A DNA stretch of 64,000 nucleotides, taken from contig CADCXA010000030.1 of assembly GCA_902806565.1 (NCBI GenBank), forward strand, positions 868,001-932,000. The letters run 5' to 3'. The notes under the pieces are model-generated. The model was not told the origin of the DNA. It did not search any database and saw nothing but the letters and a program-made list of their open reading frames with translations. The position numbers and the translations under genes were made by a program. Position 1 is the first letter of the stretch; each line of letters begins with the position of its first letter. This document shows, in pieces, positions 26,888 through 39,920 of this stretch. Source of the DNA: Hypoxylon rubiginosum. Lineage: Eukaryota; Ascomycota; Sordariomycetes; Xylariales; Hypoxylaceae.

Positions 26888-27543
26888 CACAGGTGGTTCA
26901 GGTGGTTGGAGGATTTCGAGAGCCGACCCGTCCATGCCACGCGTTTGTTGCTGAAAACGAACATAGACGAGAAGAGTGTATTCGAATAAGGCAAGCCTTT
27001 TAACATTTAACAATAATACAATCAACATAGGACTAAGCCTAACAACATCATGATCACTTGGGAAAGCAGCAAGCTCTTAACAAATAGGTAACGTGCCTTG
27101 CTCGAACAATGCAAACCCGAACCGCTTGCGGGACCCCAGGCAAAAAGGGTCTGCTGGTCAGTTGGCCGTTGCCGACCAGAAGAATTGAACGGATTGACAG
27201 GATGAGATTGAATTCGGGCCACTGGACCTTAACAATTTTCCATTTTCCATTTTCCAATTCCAATCGACCGCGGGCGGGTTTCCGGGTAGGTCCAGTACGT
27301 AGATTTAGTGGAAGGGTGGAAGGGCCCTTAAGTGCCTTAATAGGAATCTAGTGCCTGGTTTGGTCTAGATGCTACGCTAAGATTCCAGCTATGCCCCGAA
27401 GAGGTAGCAGCTTCGAGACACTAAGAGGGAAACACTACCTAAGTAAAAGGGACACTAAAAGGGATATTTCGGGGCGAGTCTGGCCGCTGTGGCCCATTCA
27501 TTCGGAGAAAGAAACGACAGCCGGTACATAGTACGTATCCTAG

Positions 27544-27573
27544 GCCATCCTGGGCTATCCTGGGCCATCCTGG
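27544..27573. repeat. CCATCCTGGG decamer tandem repeat
   Basis: Three copies of a 10-mer (CCATCCTGGG / CTATCCTGGG / CCATCCTGGC) in tandem, upstream of the DUF3295 gene. Confidence 0.8.
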
Positions 27574-27713
27574 CATTTGTAGTACGTACCGCAGGACAGG
27601 TACCTCTGCGCGTGTTGTTCAAGGGTTGGCGACTGCCCCTGACCCCCTGATCCCAGTTCCGCCGCCACCCTCCCCTTCAACCTTGACTCTCTCTCTATTT
27701 TCTCTTCTCTCTG

Positions 27714-27752
27714 CTCATCACCCATTACCCATCGCCCATCACCCATCACCCA
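27714..27752. repeat. CCCATCA-type heptamer tandem repeat
   Basis: Five imperfect copies of the 7-mer CATCACC, with variants such as CATTACC and CATCGCC, immediately after a CT-rich run. It lies in the presumed promoter/leader region of the downstream gene. Confidence 0.8.
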
Positions 27753-28476
27753 AAACGAACAAGGCCTTTTAGTCCCCGCCGGAGGTGAAAATAATACAGA
27801 CGGTACCAAGATACATCGGTACTAAAATACATGAATACATGGTTACATCCACCTCGCTGCGGTACGTACACTGTACTCATGTACCCTAATGACCGGTACG
27901 TACATGGCTCATGGCCCATGGCCCACCCCAGCAAGCAACAACTGGAGTCTCTGGCTAGCAACTTGCACACCGCGCCTTCTTGCCCTCCACCTGGCTCATT
28001 ACCCACTCCACTCCCTCCTATCAAATACATATACATATGTACACACCTACCCGCTCCCTCGTCCCCTTCCTCATCAACCATGAACATACATCGTGAACCA
28101 CAAAGAGTCGAACTACTCTTTCGTGCTAATACATCCGTGGTCATAGAATCGATCACCTCTAGCATTAATCGAACCGAACTCTCACCTGGGCCACTATTCC
28201 CCCACGAGAGCTTCCCCCGCAAGCATATATCACCAATACCACCTTCGATAGCACCTTTATTCGACCTTTGCGCTTCGAAAGATTCTACGAAACACCACCC
28301 TCGCCAATTCATCTCGGGTGCCGATTCTCTTATACTTAGTCCTCGAGAATCCTCAAAAGCTGGAATTTCCTCCAATTCGACATTCGCGATCGACATCGCG
28401 AAACCGCAAGTCGCCATATCTTCCTAACACCTCTTATACCGTCTGCTCCAGCAGCTGAGCAGCCACTTTGGACGGC

Positions 28477-30320
28477 ATGCCTGGTAAAGCTGAAGGGTTA
28501 GTCCTAACCGTGGACCCAAACGTCATCCACAAGGTCGACACAAACAACCCTCAGAACCTCTTTAGCATGTGGACTGGTAGGTCCCTCCGTCTTAGGACAC
28601 CAATGCACCCCAGTAACTGCTACTAACCATAGCTATAGTCTTTTCTAGATGCGCAGATTCCGTCGAGCAAGGTCGAAGATTAGAAAACCTCAGCTGGCGA
28701 TTATGGAATAGGGAAACATTTTGCTGCGAAACTAAAGAATTATCTATTGCGCCCATCACAACTACAACAACAACGACGACATCACCGAAAGACATCCCGG
28801 AGCTGCAGCGAATACCTGAAGTTCCGCAACTATCAGGCAGCGTCGACTCGGTCGCAGACGAAGAGGCCATCGATTTCACGACTGTCTCTGACCCAGTGGA
28901 GATTGTCCGACCTCGCATTGTTCGACAGGACTCTTGTGCCAGTAGCCGTAGTAGAGGTCGTGAGCGTCATATTACCTCGGACCACCTTGAGAAAATGGTG
29001 GTATCTATTATACAAGAGAAGGAGCCGAATCTGGCACCGCTCCCAGACATGAGCTGCCCTTCGGAAGAGTCGTCGGATGCCGACCAGACTCCGTCGTCCT
29101 GCTTAGAAGCCGAAAACACTCCCGCGACGCCAGCAACTGAGTCGGCGTGCGAGTCGGAGGACGAGCAAATTCAACCTACGGCACAGGTCAAAATTCCAGA
29201 GACCCCGGCCACCACTGTTATCCGCGGCTTCTCGCCATCCCAGATTCCGTCTTTCCGTGTCTCTCACGAACCTAAATCAATGACCCCGGATCCAATTCCC
29301 GAGCCGTCATCCTCGCCTGCGCCGAAGCACATCCAACCCAGGAAACAGCCCGCCAAGTTCAAGCTAGGCGACTCTTCCAGTAACGAGTCTTCTCCTCAAA
29401 GTTTGGAGACTCGTCAGTCGGTTCCTCCGCCGCAGTGCCAGCCTCAACTTCAACCTCAACCTCCTAAGAGGAAGATGTTCGAGGTTGGTGTCGGCTCGTC
29501 TGGTGAAGACGAGAGTCCTTCTCTGAAGAGCGCTATGCATTCTTCGCGACCTAGTTCCCTCACCGCGCAGAAGAAACAGGCCTCATTTAATTGCCAGGTC
29601 ACGACACGAACGATCCAAACTCCCAGCGACCAGTCAGACAGCTATATGGATGAGAGCGCCATTGACGACGACGATGAGGATTCAGAGTGGGAAGACTCTA
29701 TTGAGGAGAGCGGCAAATCGAGCGTAGATGATGCGGTCACATTCAAGCGAGTACCATCAAAGGCGAACCTGACTTCCCAAAGATCATTGATCAGTCTCAT
29801 GTTCGCTGGGCAAGAAGAACGCGCCAAGGGTCTCAGCAACTATGCTTCACATTCAACTCCCGCCATCCCCCAACGCGCCAGACAATTACAAAACCACACG
29901 AACATGAACATTGTCTCCTCCCCGAACGATTCTGACAATGGCCTCGAGATGAGACGCGGATTGCGACCTACGCCGCTGAAGTCCATCAACGAGGTTCCTC
30001 GATCTGGAGCACAGCCAATCATGACGAACCCGCAGACACATCAGCAAGCTGCTCTGTCGCCTAGGACAACTAGGAGAAACATGTTGGCTACGGAGCTGAC
30101 GGAATCACTTCGACGTCAGCTTCTGTGGGAGCGGCAGCAAAAGACTTCGACCGCTAATGCCGTTCTGAAAAGGCGCCATACCTCCCTCGATGTAGCCAAC
30201 TTGAAGCAGTATCCCGAGCGAGCCTACATGGGCAAGGGAAAGGACGACGCCAACCCCAGCAGTTGGAACCAATATTTCAGCCGTGACGATTTCGGCGGAT
30301 ACCACGCTCAGGGTTGGTAA
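28477..30320 (+). CDS. AreA GATA-like (DUF1752) / DUF3295 domain protein
   Basis: Two exons: 28477-28576 and 28639-30320, joined by a 62-nt GT-AG intron (28577-28638) with a TACTAACC branch site, giving 593 residues. The intron splits the conserved N-terminal motif. Spliced, residues about 28-58 read as Leu-Phe-Ser-Met-Trp-Thr-Val-Phe-Ser-Arg-Cys-Ala followed by a Gly-Arg-Arg-Leu-Glu-Asn-Leu-Ser-Trp-Arg-Leu-Trp segment, the signature of the AreA GATA-like domain (formerly DUF1752). The remainder is Ser/Pro-rich and disordered. It carries an acidic Asp-Asp-Asp-Asp-Glu-Asp-Ser-Glu-Trp-Glu-Asp block (about residue 340), the conserved Ser-Leu-Ile-Ser-Leu-Met segment, and a C-terminal Arg-Arg-Asn-Met-Leu-Ala-Thr-Glu-Leu-Thr block followed by Leu-Lys-Arg-Arg-His-Thr-Ser, which marks DUF3295. 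There is no GATA zinc finger. The family is linked to nutrient (nitrogen/glucose) regulation by annotation, but the molecular role here is unproven. Confidence 0.9.
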
Positions 30321-32679
30321 TTCCAACCAGAGCAACTCGATGGCAGATCTCGAACTGCCTTGTACTTTCTAATTTCTTACGGTTCTATCTTTTTCCGAAG
30401 CATTGCGAGGCGGTTGATTTCTATTACGATACCGATTGCATTGCATGAGGCCGGCGTTTAATGATGTTGCTTAATAACGAGGCATCCCATCGCCCATAAT
30501 CACACTGCATGGTTAGCCGGTGGATTATCACTTGTACCAATCACGACACCGGCTAGCCGTTACATCGCATGGTCTACGATTTACGGCCCACTCGAAATTC
30601 ATTATTGTGTCTAGGGCATTTGCCTTTTTTTACGTTTTATCTGGCACTAATCGGCGTTGCTACCTGGATGATACCACGGTCCGCATTTGATTTTTTTTTT
30701 TCGCCCTTGTGACGGGCTGCATTTGTTTCTATTAGTTATAGTGTGTGTTTCAAGGGAGAATCGGAGGGCGACCTCACGAAGAATGGGGAATGACCAAATC
30801 AAAAAGGGGAAAAAGCTACCAAAGGGAGCGTATGGCCTCGCCCGCATCAGCAGCGGCACAAAAGGAGAGTTTGCTAGCAGGTAGACAGGTGCGCAAAACA
30901 GCGACTTGAGCAAACAGTCGAAAAGGGAGGGAAAATCAGCATGCGTCACGACCACAAAAACATAGTAAAATCTTGAAGGTCTACAAAAGAAAAACAATGA
31001 TAAAATGTGTCGACACACCTAACAATATTCGCTCGTCCCAATTCTCTCTATGTGATATCCACTCCTAATGCTCCAAGTGAACTAACATACCTAACTACCT
31101 GACATAGCAGGAGGTAAGATTCCCATACCCAAAGATATGGACATGCTACGAGCATAGAAGCAAGCAGCCCAGTCTCAACGCATTTATGCCTTGAACAATA
31201 AACGGGACTTAAGCCAGCCAACACGTGAAGATTGAAAAGGGTCACCGTCATTTGCATTTCGCCAGCGGATATGTGTAACCTAGCATTGGCATACGCATCA
31301 GGGAAGACGAGGCGGCCAAGAACCATGGATACTAGACGGGAGATTTTCTTAAGAGGCATATTAAGTATTATGAGGCACGTCGATACCACTACATCTCAAC
31401 AGCGCCTTCGAGAAGACAGTTACCGTCCTTCTCAGCTACTGAATTATGATCACCGTGAATACCACATGTAGTAAGCAGATAGCAGCATCGAAAGGGGTCC
31501 TGCTCGTAGAAAGCGCACTTGATCAATTCTTTACGTCTACAGGATGCAACACCAATTACGGCATCAAAGGAAGACAGCAGCAGCAATAGCTCTTGGATTT
31601 CCCCAGAAGGCATCGTGCAGACGGGCACATGCAACGAGGACCCTTGATCGACCATCGGAGGATAACTTTCTTGGACCGCCTCGTTCCCGAATATGGGTAT
31701 TTCGACTTCTGCCGGCTAACCCAAGACGACCACGCCCTTTTTCCTAACTACCGCCCTGCCCACATTAGGAATGTCTCAACGTCAGGGCTCCAGAGAGCCC
31801 TTTGCCGCCGAGAGGTTAAAAGATCGTCAGCCTGGGCTACCATTCAAACCTCCCCGCTCTCTCTCTACTTATATGGTTCCAAGTCACAAGAACAAAAACG
31901 CAAGGCTATGCTAATGCTGGGCAGGGCATGGCAGGACAAGACAGGGCAACAAATAACGCCGTAGCTAGATGATGAAGCGACCTCCCGTCGGAATTTGCAA
32001 AGTATTTGGAGGGCGTGCGAAGATGCATTGGATGGATATGTCGGGAGCTGATACCTGGGACTTGCATCCCCGGATGCGCAAGGAGGATATTCCCCTGTCT
32101 ATCCGGCTGCATCTGCTGGAGATACCGACTGCATCACTACCTAACAGGTAAACTAACGGTGAAAACAAACCAAACCAAAGAAACCAGGTAAAATCTTTAT
32201 TCTTTCTTTCTTCTCTCTACTTTGTACGTACATCATGGACCGCAACAGCGTCACTGCTAGTTTCAGTTCACTTAGGAATCAACTTTTCTAGACCGCCCCC
32301 TCCCCTCTCCTCTCAGCGCCATTCTCAACAACATCGGAAACCCCTCTTATTATTCTCCATTTATATCGTCGCCTACCACCTGAGCTAAGGCTATATGTCG
32401 CCGAATCTATATAGCCCTAGCCACGGTTCTAAGACTACAAGACTGGCGACGGACTTTGTATGTACGAGATGCAGGCCGCCTAAGGGCCTGAAGGGCAGGG
32501 AGTCGCCCTGTTACCAAACGGAGGTAGTTGGGCGGCGCTTTTTTTTGAAGCGGGCCTGAGCTACGCAAATAGTTGGCCGTATATATCGTTCCGGCATCAG
32601 AGGGCGGTGAGTTGGTTTATTAAACCGCCAGCACGCTTTGAGTTCTTTTAGTGACAAGGACACGAGCACTAAGGTAAGA

Positions 32680-32718
32680 TACTTAGAAAGATACATACTT
32701 AGAAAGATACATACTTAG
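32680..32718. repeat. 16-mer tandem repeat (ACTTAGAAAGATACAT)
   Basis: About two and a half copies of a 16-base unit arranged head to tail in intergenic DNA. Confidence 0.85.
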
Positions 32719-35700
32719 ACATAAGATATAAAAAGGCGGCTTGCTGAGACACGACCCGTACATAGCCAGACAATTGTAAGTAAAGACGTAACGTTAGCAA
32801 AGCTAGCTTAATAACTGTAAGCTGAGTGAGTGTTCGGTCAAGTAAGTCACTTCGGGACGATCTAGAGCTAAACTCCGACTAAACAACTTAACTATACCTT
32901 GGCTAGCTTCAGTCACGTATCGTGTAAGTGTGCCGGCAGCATATCGACGGATGACATATGCCTTCGTATACCTGTACAATGTACCCCGCGTGGGCGGTTA
33001 GGATATGTGTGTACATATATGTATGTGTACGACTATCAGATAGGAAATATGCTTGTAACCCTTTTTGGTCTCATATTTATTTACCTTGCATATTCAATAA
33101 TTTAATTTGATATAGACAATAAATTCCCTTTTCCCACGATTTCCAATTTTCTCATTGGCTGAGAGATGCTTCGAAAGAAGTGTCATGAGTCCCCTTCTAT
33201 AATGTACAAGCTGAGCTGTCTGCCCCCAATCATTATCACATACATCTACCTACGGGGCCTGGGTAGAGGTAGCTAAGGTACATGCTGTAGTATCCGTATA
33301 GTGCTGTAAGTAAAGGTATGGTGATGCGCGTAGTGCATCCATATCTGGTCTCAGACATCTTTCAGGACAACAACAACAACAGCCAAGCCCACTTTGCTGC
33401 ATGACACCCTTTTTTTGTCAACTGGCGATAGGGCTTATCGAAAACCGTTTATCGATGGAGCTTGGTGGAGGGGTAAGAGGGGGTGGTCCGGGTTACTTGT
33501 CCAGCACGATGAGTTGGCCTACCACACCTTTTGGCAAGTCTCGCCGTCGCGTGCAAATCAGCTTTCGAGGACTGCGGCTCACCGACTTTTCCCAATTGCC
33601 TGCCTGCATCAAAAAAGAGAGGGAAAAAGGACCAACGGGGCGCCTCCTCCTCCTCCCCGCGCGCCTGGTAATCAGATGCTCTCCGTCAACTGCCTTATAC
33701 CCACTTGCTTCCCGCGGCCGGCGCGATGGCGCTATACCCGCTGCTTGCTGCACAAGCCCGCTACTGCTGATGCGCCATCGAAGAGAGAGAGAGGAAGAGA
33801 GGGAGGGAGATCATGACTAGCTGACATGCGTCTGGCCTTCCTCTGAACCAGACGGCGCGACCGCAGGCCTACGGCCTTGGGGAACAAGGCAACAACAAAG
33901 ACGAATGGTACTCCGAGGGGCCTCTCCTCGGCGCCTTGGGTTCCCGCGTCAGCTGCTAACTTCACGAGCTTCGATTCTCTTAGAAATGGGCCCCGCGTCT
34001 AGCAGCCCAAGGTTCCAGTCTTTTCTCTCTCTTTCTTGTCGGCGTAGTCCTGTTGGGCTTAGTTACGAGAGCGGTATCGTTATTGTTTCACCCCTCCTCG
34101 TGCTTCTGCCCGTGAATAGGACTTGCAGATACGCACGCTACTTTGGACCGTGGCTTGGTGGAGGCTTTTTTATTATTATAATTAATCGCCTAGCATATGC
34201 CAGTCATCCGTCTGTGGCGTTGTCCGATGATATACATACATACACATACCCGGGGTATCGTATTGGACGATAGATGATTTCACTTGCTTACATAGGTAGT
34301 CCATAGGTTAGCCAGAGAAAGCCGGCGGGGATTCTCCCGTGCCGTCCACTATCGAATCAATTCCGGGGATGACACCTGTACATAATCCAATAGCCGGTGT
34401 CGCGATTATAGATGCAGCGAGCTCATTGGGAGGACCAAGAGATCAGATTGGCATCAGATACGAGTTTGGGTCGAGTCATCATCATGATTATCATCATCAA
34501 CCGGTCGTTGGTCGTGGGGGGGAAGGTCCTCCTAATCAGGTATCTACATGTAGATATTTTGGAAAATAGACCCGCTGACTCGAATTACCTACCAAGCTGG
34601 ATGTCTATGCGCTGTCAAATCATAGCTTGTGACGACTCAACAGGGAACATATACGCAATGCTGAATTTATTGAATATTTTACCGAATATTGAATAATATT
34701 AAAAATCCATTCAGTCTTTAATGCTATTTGATAATTACCTATTTTGCCTCCCACCCCTGCAAACCTGTAATTCCAGTTTTTTTCCTCCTCTTCAAATCTC
34801 TGATGAATTATTGAGATCATATTCGCCTCTTCATTCTGATCGTTCTCAAATTTCTTGAATTTTTCACATTTCATTTTTATAATGAAGCCGTTGACGAAAA
34901 AAAGGACCCCTTCGTATTACACAAGGTCACCTACCATGTAAGTACCCATGCTACTTTAGGACATGGAGGTATACATACATATATGCGAAAATACCTGGTT
35001 CTTAGCATCGGTCCTTCTATTCGGTTCAATTGAAGAAATTTCGGGTCTCTTGAACCGACGCTTAAATTTAGTCCCCCTGTCATTCGCTGTCTCGGGGTGC
35101 GGCCCCACATCCTTCTGGAAGACTTCTAGCGCCACCGGTACGTACTCCCCCTTAGCTTCGGGAGCTACATGGGTACAAAAACGGATTGGCTTGGCAGCTC
35201 GGATCTGGTCTGGGCCTCAGGGCCTGGGATGGATTCGATGGATTCACGTGAAGTCCTCAACCTGGTTGAAATAGTGGGGTGATCCCCCCTCCACAAGCTC
35301 GAGAACAGGAAGGGCTTGGGAGGGAAGGCTTACATAAAGGAACAGCTCTTAGCACATGATTTTATCCAGGCGACTCCACACGAAGCTCCAGAAAGACACC
35401 GAGAGTTGGCCCAATCTCGGTCTACTCTATGAGAATACCATCCTCTTTGTAATAACGCCGAAAGAGGTACGCACACACTTGACACTGACACGCCTAGCGA
35501 GATGGGACGGGGGGAGGCGAGTAAAGAGGCGCAACGGAAGACGGACGTCACGCGAGAACCGTGTGCGAAGTGGCTAGCTGGCTATCGTACCTAAAGCAAG
35601 CAAGCAATCGAGGGGAAAGGGGGAAACAGAATAGAAAGAATGCGCGCCTTGAGCATCTTCAGACTGACCAGATCCGATCCCCCTATTGACTTTTCGAGTC

Positions 35701-36984
35701 GTTGCCCATATTACGCGTCCAGTATTGGCTATCGCGAGGGATGGGTTCCTAAATAAGTTTGCCTCTCCGCGTCTATTACCTACAGTATATACGGCAGTTC
35801 CTTTTTTGCTATGGAATAGGTAACAAACATACAGCGTATATCACATGTTCGAACTCTCATGTGCACCCTGAAACTTTGCGGGTCATTCCATTTGTCAAGG
35901 AAACTCTGAAGTGCCGGGCCCTGGCAGAATTTCCGAGACGAGTCGTAAAAACCGGGAGAGCCAACCCGACGGCGTGGGAATAAACGTCGGTCCCTTTTTG
36001 TTCCTTTTTAGTAGTCTTTTCTTTTCTTTTCCTTGATGGGGGTTTTTTCTCTAATACTCCAGCCACGTGGAGCCGAGATGCCGGGACGGCCTGGACTAAC
36101 GGGTTCGAAGTTCTCGTACGCTACGCTACATACTGTAGTGTACCTGTCCGCATGTGCGCACACCGCCGGCCCTTGCAAAAAAAGGTGTGGAGCGTGCTAG
36201 ATAATTTCGCGGACGCCAAACGTCGTCATCGCCCATAGAAAATTTCTGAACGAACCCCCGACCGCCTCTACTGCACACTCCAACGATCTGGTTTCTCGTC
36301 AGAGGAGGAGAAACGAGGTTTCCACTAATTCTCATACTGCGCTGCCTAGTTCTCCGAAGCTAAATGGAGCTCAGAGCCACCTACATACGCAGCATACATA
36401 TGTGCATATACCTGAGTTATAGTATGTCTCGGTACGCACAAGTGGACGGGCAGGACGGGTTAGAGGCCGAAGTTGCACAGCACACACCAGTGGCTCAGGG
36501 TTCCGGCAATGCTCAACCCAGATCCCTGGCCGTCTGGTACAGATCCGCGGTACGGACCAGCGGACTCAAGCTTTTGCGGCGCCGGTAGGAGGTAGCCGGC
36601 CCCGAAACGCGCGGCTTGCTGGGTCGCGGAGCTTCGCCGGCGAGAAGCCATGTAACGTCGGTCTGACAAGGGCGCCAACGGTGAGCGCCCTCTGTCACCG
36701 TGTTCGTAGAAACAGGCTGGCACCAATGCGAAGCCACCAAGTCAGGCGCCCGAGGCGCCCTTCGTTTCGGACGTTGGTAGATCGCCAGGTGAACCACCAG
36801 CCGCGTTTAGGGGAAATATCTACGGGAATAGGGAGTCCCCAAGAATAGCTCAACATACCTAGGTATGTACATACAGCATCATTGGTACAGTGTAGCGTGT
36901 CCCTGTCTCGTGTGTCCTGTAACTCAAAGGCATTTGCTTAATGTATGTATCCAAAGTTCCATTGCCCATGGGGTTGAAAACTCT

Positions 36985-37075
36985 AAAAATAATAATAAAA
37001 TTCCTCTCTCCTTTTTATTTTAAATATATTTTATTTATTTTATTATTTTGAATTTATCGATTATTTCTATTTCTC
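36985..37075. repeat. AT-rich low-complexity tract
   Basis: The sequence is almost entirely A and T, with AATA and TTTTATT runs broken only by a short CTCTCTCC segment. Intergenic, with no coding features. Confidence 0.7.
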
Positions 37076-39863
37076 CAGGATATGATCTTTTCGATCCCAG
37101 ATTGAGTTTGTAGCCCGCTAGGAGACAAGAAGCACTAAGCATCGGAACCAAAACTCTGGGAGACAATCAGAGAATTAACAGAAATAGGGGAGCTGCCCCA
37201 TCTCAAGAGGACCATTTTAGACCACCCTTAGGAGGTATTAGCTCGAGGAAAGGCCGAGCCCATTACGCGCCGTCAGCTGACTACACGTATGGCATTGCGC
37301 GACGTAGTGTCTTTTTTCCCCAGCACACTGGATACTACAAGATCTGGGTTTTCCAACCTTACCTGCCCATCTGGCATGTGGGGGAGGCGATCTATTGGAG
37401 CTGTCGCGCCGTCATGAATAGGTGATGAGTAGGTGCCTCCTATGTATACCTAGGTATGTAGTAGGCAGGCGGGCAGCCTTGTACCGGGCTAATAGAAAAC
37501 AGGGCTGTCTGTCACTGTATAAGCGAATCTACCTAGTCAGGTCCGTATGTCATCGTTATGAATCCAGCCACAAGCACGTGAACAGCAAGACCACTAGAAT
37601 GAGCGTTCATGAATAGCGAGACGAGAAGGCTGACTGGAGGGTCACCAGCCACCCCCGGACTTGTCGCGATAAAGTTTCGTTAGCCTATCGGTTTTTTATT
37701 CTTTTTCGTTGCCGCCGAGGCTAGCTTTGCCTTTTAAGAAAAGGGTTCATCGTTTCCGATGGACGAGGATGCCAGTGCCAACTAAGGGGAAGAAGGATGT
37801 TGGTTCACCAAAACGCGTTCGCTCATCTTTCCCGAGATCAACCTTTCGTCATTATTCGTGGCTGTTTCTTTCATGCAAGGGACTCGATTCAAATCGGGAG
37901 CGTAGATGCTTCTAGCCTAATATACATGTCAAAAGTCTTTAGTCAATAACGAATTCTAGACTCTGTTGGACATGTTGTGCTGCGGGATCTCGTGCGGTGC
38001 GATCTCGTGCGGCCTACACGCGGGGTCGGGCAAAGTCTATTTTTGACTCTTCTCCGCCCGGATACGAGAGAGACGTCAAGTTCCCCAGGCACAGAGAATT
38101 GGGGAAGGTAAACGTTAATCTGAATAAAGCTGGGGAGCGTGTGGGTGGGTATGGCGCGTCGCGTGTAGGGGAGGGAGGAGAAAGAGAAAGGTTACCAGAC
38201 GGCTGGAAAGTTCGGCATATGATTGTCTAAACGGCGAGCCGGTAACCGCTAGGGGCTATAAGTAACTCGAGCTAGATCAAGCTTACCGGTGAGAGGCCAG
38301 TAACGTAGATGCGGATCGAAACCTATATCCTCATCGAGAAACACGGAACTCTCGCTAAGTGACACTTTACACGCGCGCGCATGTTTCGCTACCATTGGTG
38401 TCCTTCAACATTATGATCATCTGAACGCTGTCAAGCGCTGGGTTACTCTCTAACAGGTACGTGTTTCGTCTTGTAGATTAGGAGAACGCATATCGGCTTC
38501 TTAGCTTTGGACACGTGAAAGCCTTAAACCCTATCGGATTATTAGACGAGGCGAGGAGAAAGTATTATCTAGGTAATTATGAAACGCGGACAAGTTGAAC
38601 CCCTATTTAATAGGAGGTGAGAACTATCATGGTGGTTCGTTCACCTTATATGGAGAGGGCTATGAAATCCCAAATATTCTCGTGTAAGCGTTGTGGTGAA
38701 ATTGATACTTGTTGGTTAGAGAGTAGTCGTGGTCTACCCCGTCACGAGTAGGAAATATTTGACAGTTTATACACGAACGTTCCAAGGTCGTGTCGCATAA
38801 ATCTGAGGATAATGTTCCAAAACTTCATAGCACTGCCAGAGATTTCCAGGGCAAAGATATCATGTCTACCTAGGTACATATTAATATGTTCTGACAAGTT
38901 ATAGTCTTTCTAACTCCGGGGTCAGAGAAGGGTTCTCTTTCACGGAGAAGAAATTGATAGATCCGCCAACAGGATGCTCGGTTTGATTCTCAAAGATAAC
39001 TTGGAACGGGTTGAAAAAAGAAATCGATGTAGGATAAGACAATTGTTAAAGCTAACTATGAGGTCTTGGGCGAATATATAAATATAAAGACAAGGATTTC
39101 TGTTATCAGAGGAAACTGGGAATCGGGAAAGGATACACGGCCGGCAAAGACTATTTCGTCAATAAAGTAGACTAGAATGATCAAAGCTGATAAGCCAGGA
39201 GCGGACATTGGGCGTATATTCTCTTGAACTTATAAATACTTCCAAGGATGACGGTGTCTATCATGAGAACTGGTTCAGAGCATTTACACTACGAGGCAGA
39301 TCAAGTTATGTACCTAGTATAGACTACCGCCCCTTGGACCCTATGACAGTGATGATTTTATTCTCATGACATCCCAAGTTATAAAGCAACAGTGTATGAG
39401 ACCATCAATATCATATCCTGTGTGGTGTAAAGCGAACTCCTTTGCTCTGCCGAGCCTCTTTTATCCCTCCCTCCTTTCGAAACTAGACGTAACCTGCCTG
39501 GCGCTCCAATCGAGAGCAGCATGCCTTGGCTCTTATTATCACAGAGCAAGAAGAGATAGATAATCAAAGAGGTAACCATGTTCAAGCTCCCTTAGTAGTA
39601 CAAGGCCATGCAAGCACCGAAGATTCAATCACTGGGCGGTTGATTCGGGGAATTACCTCTAAATACACTGAACTTTCTAGAAATTTTATATAGAAGCCCA
39701 TCTGTAGTGGCTGGTGAGTAGCAAGTGTAAGAATGATGTGGATGAATAAGGGGTTAGGGGGCAAAGGACGGGAAAGGGTTGAAAAAAGGGAGACCAAAAA
39801 GAAAAGAAGAAAAAAAAACGCTCGAGACGCGGGCCGAACTCGTGGATTCTACGTTAAAAAGAT

Positions 39864-39920
39864 TGCATCCACCGGGGTTTGCACCCGGGCCTTTCCCTAA
39901 CCACTGTACCAAAGGGTGGG
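39864..39920 (-). pseudogene. tRNA-like relic (tRNA-Gly-like 3' half)
   Basis: On the minus strand a segment ends GCCCGGGTGCAAACCCCGG followed by TGGATGCA. This closely resembles the T-arm and 3' acceptor strand of a eukaryotic tRNA-Gly, except that the T-loop reads TGCAAAC instead of TTCGAAT-like. Upstream, TTGGTACAGTGGTTAGG resembles a D-arm/box A. There is too little sequence between them for an anticodon arm, and the 5' side does not pair well with the acceptor strand. I read it as a degenerate or truncated tRNA, or a tRNA-derived repeat head, and not as a working tRNA. Confidence 0.3.

Larger units (their letters stand above)
20193..28476. other. Gene-poor stretch, right part of desert
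   Basis: No gene is supported across about 8 kb. It contains a GAGCCGC tandem triplet (20695-20716), two copies of the 16-bp palindrome TACCTACATGTAGGTA (21606-21621 and 21792-21807), a TACCTAGGTA palindrome (26740-26749), an ATT microsatellite near 26641-26658, and three short tandem arrays between 26862 and 27752. The last 700 bases are pyrimidine-rich and probably form the promoter and leader of the DUF3295 gene. Opposing frames at 27746-28417 (-) and 27831-28427 (+) lie there and look like shadows of composition. Confidence 0.5.

Noticed and set aside
27746..28427. Frames of 223 (-) and 198 (+) codons just upstream of the DUF3295 gene
   Set aside because: They are mirror frames in low-complexity pyrimidine-rich DNA containing tandem repeats, best read as promoter or 5' leader. 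The plus frame ends 49 bases before the real start and could at most be an upstream ORF.
33394..33820. Two overlapping plus-strand frames of about 140 codons
   Set aside because: Different frames over the same bases, plus an antisense frame, with no motif; chance ORFs.
35845..35868. Hairpin with CACATG/CATGTG arms around TTCGAAC
   Set aside because: A six-base stem can occur by chance and there is no gene or terminator context.
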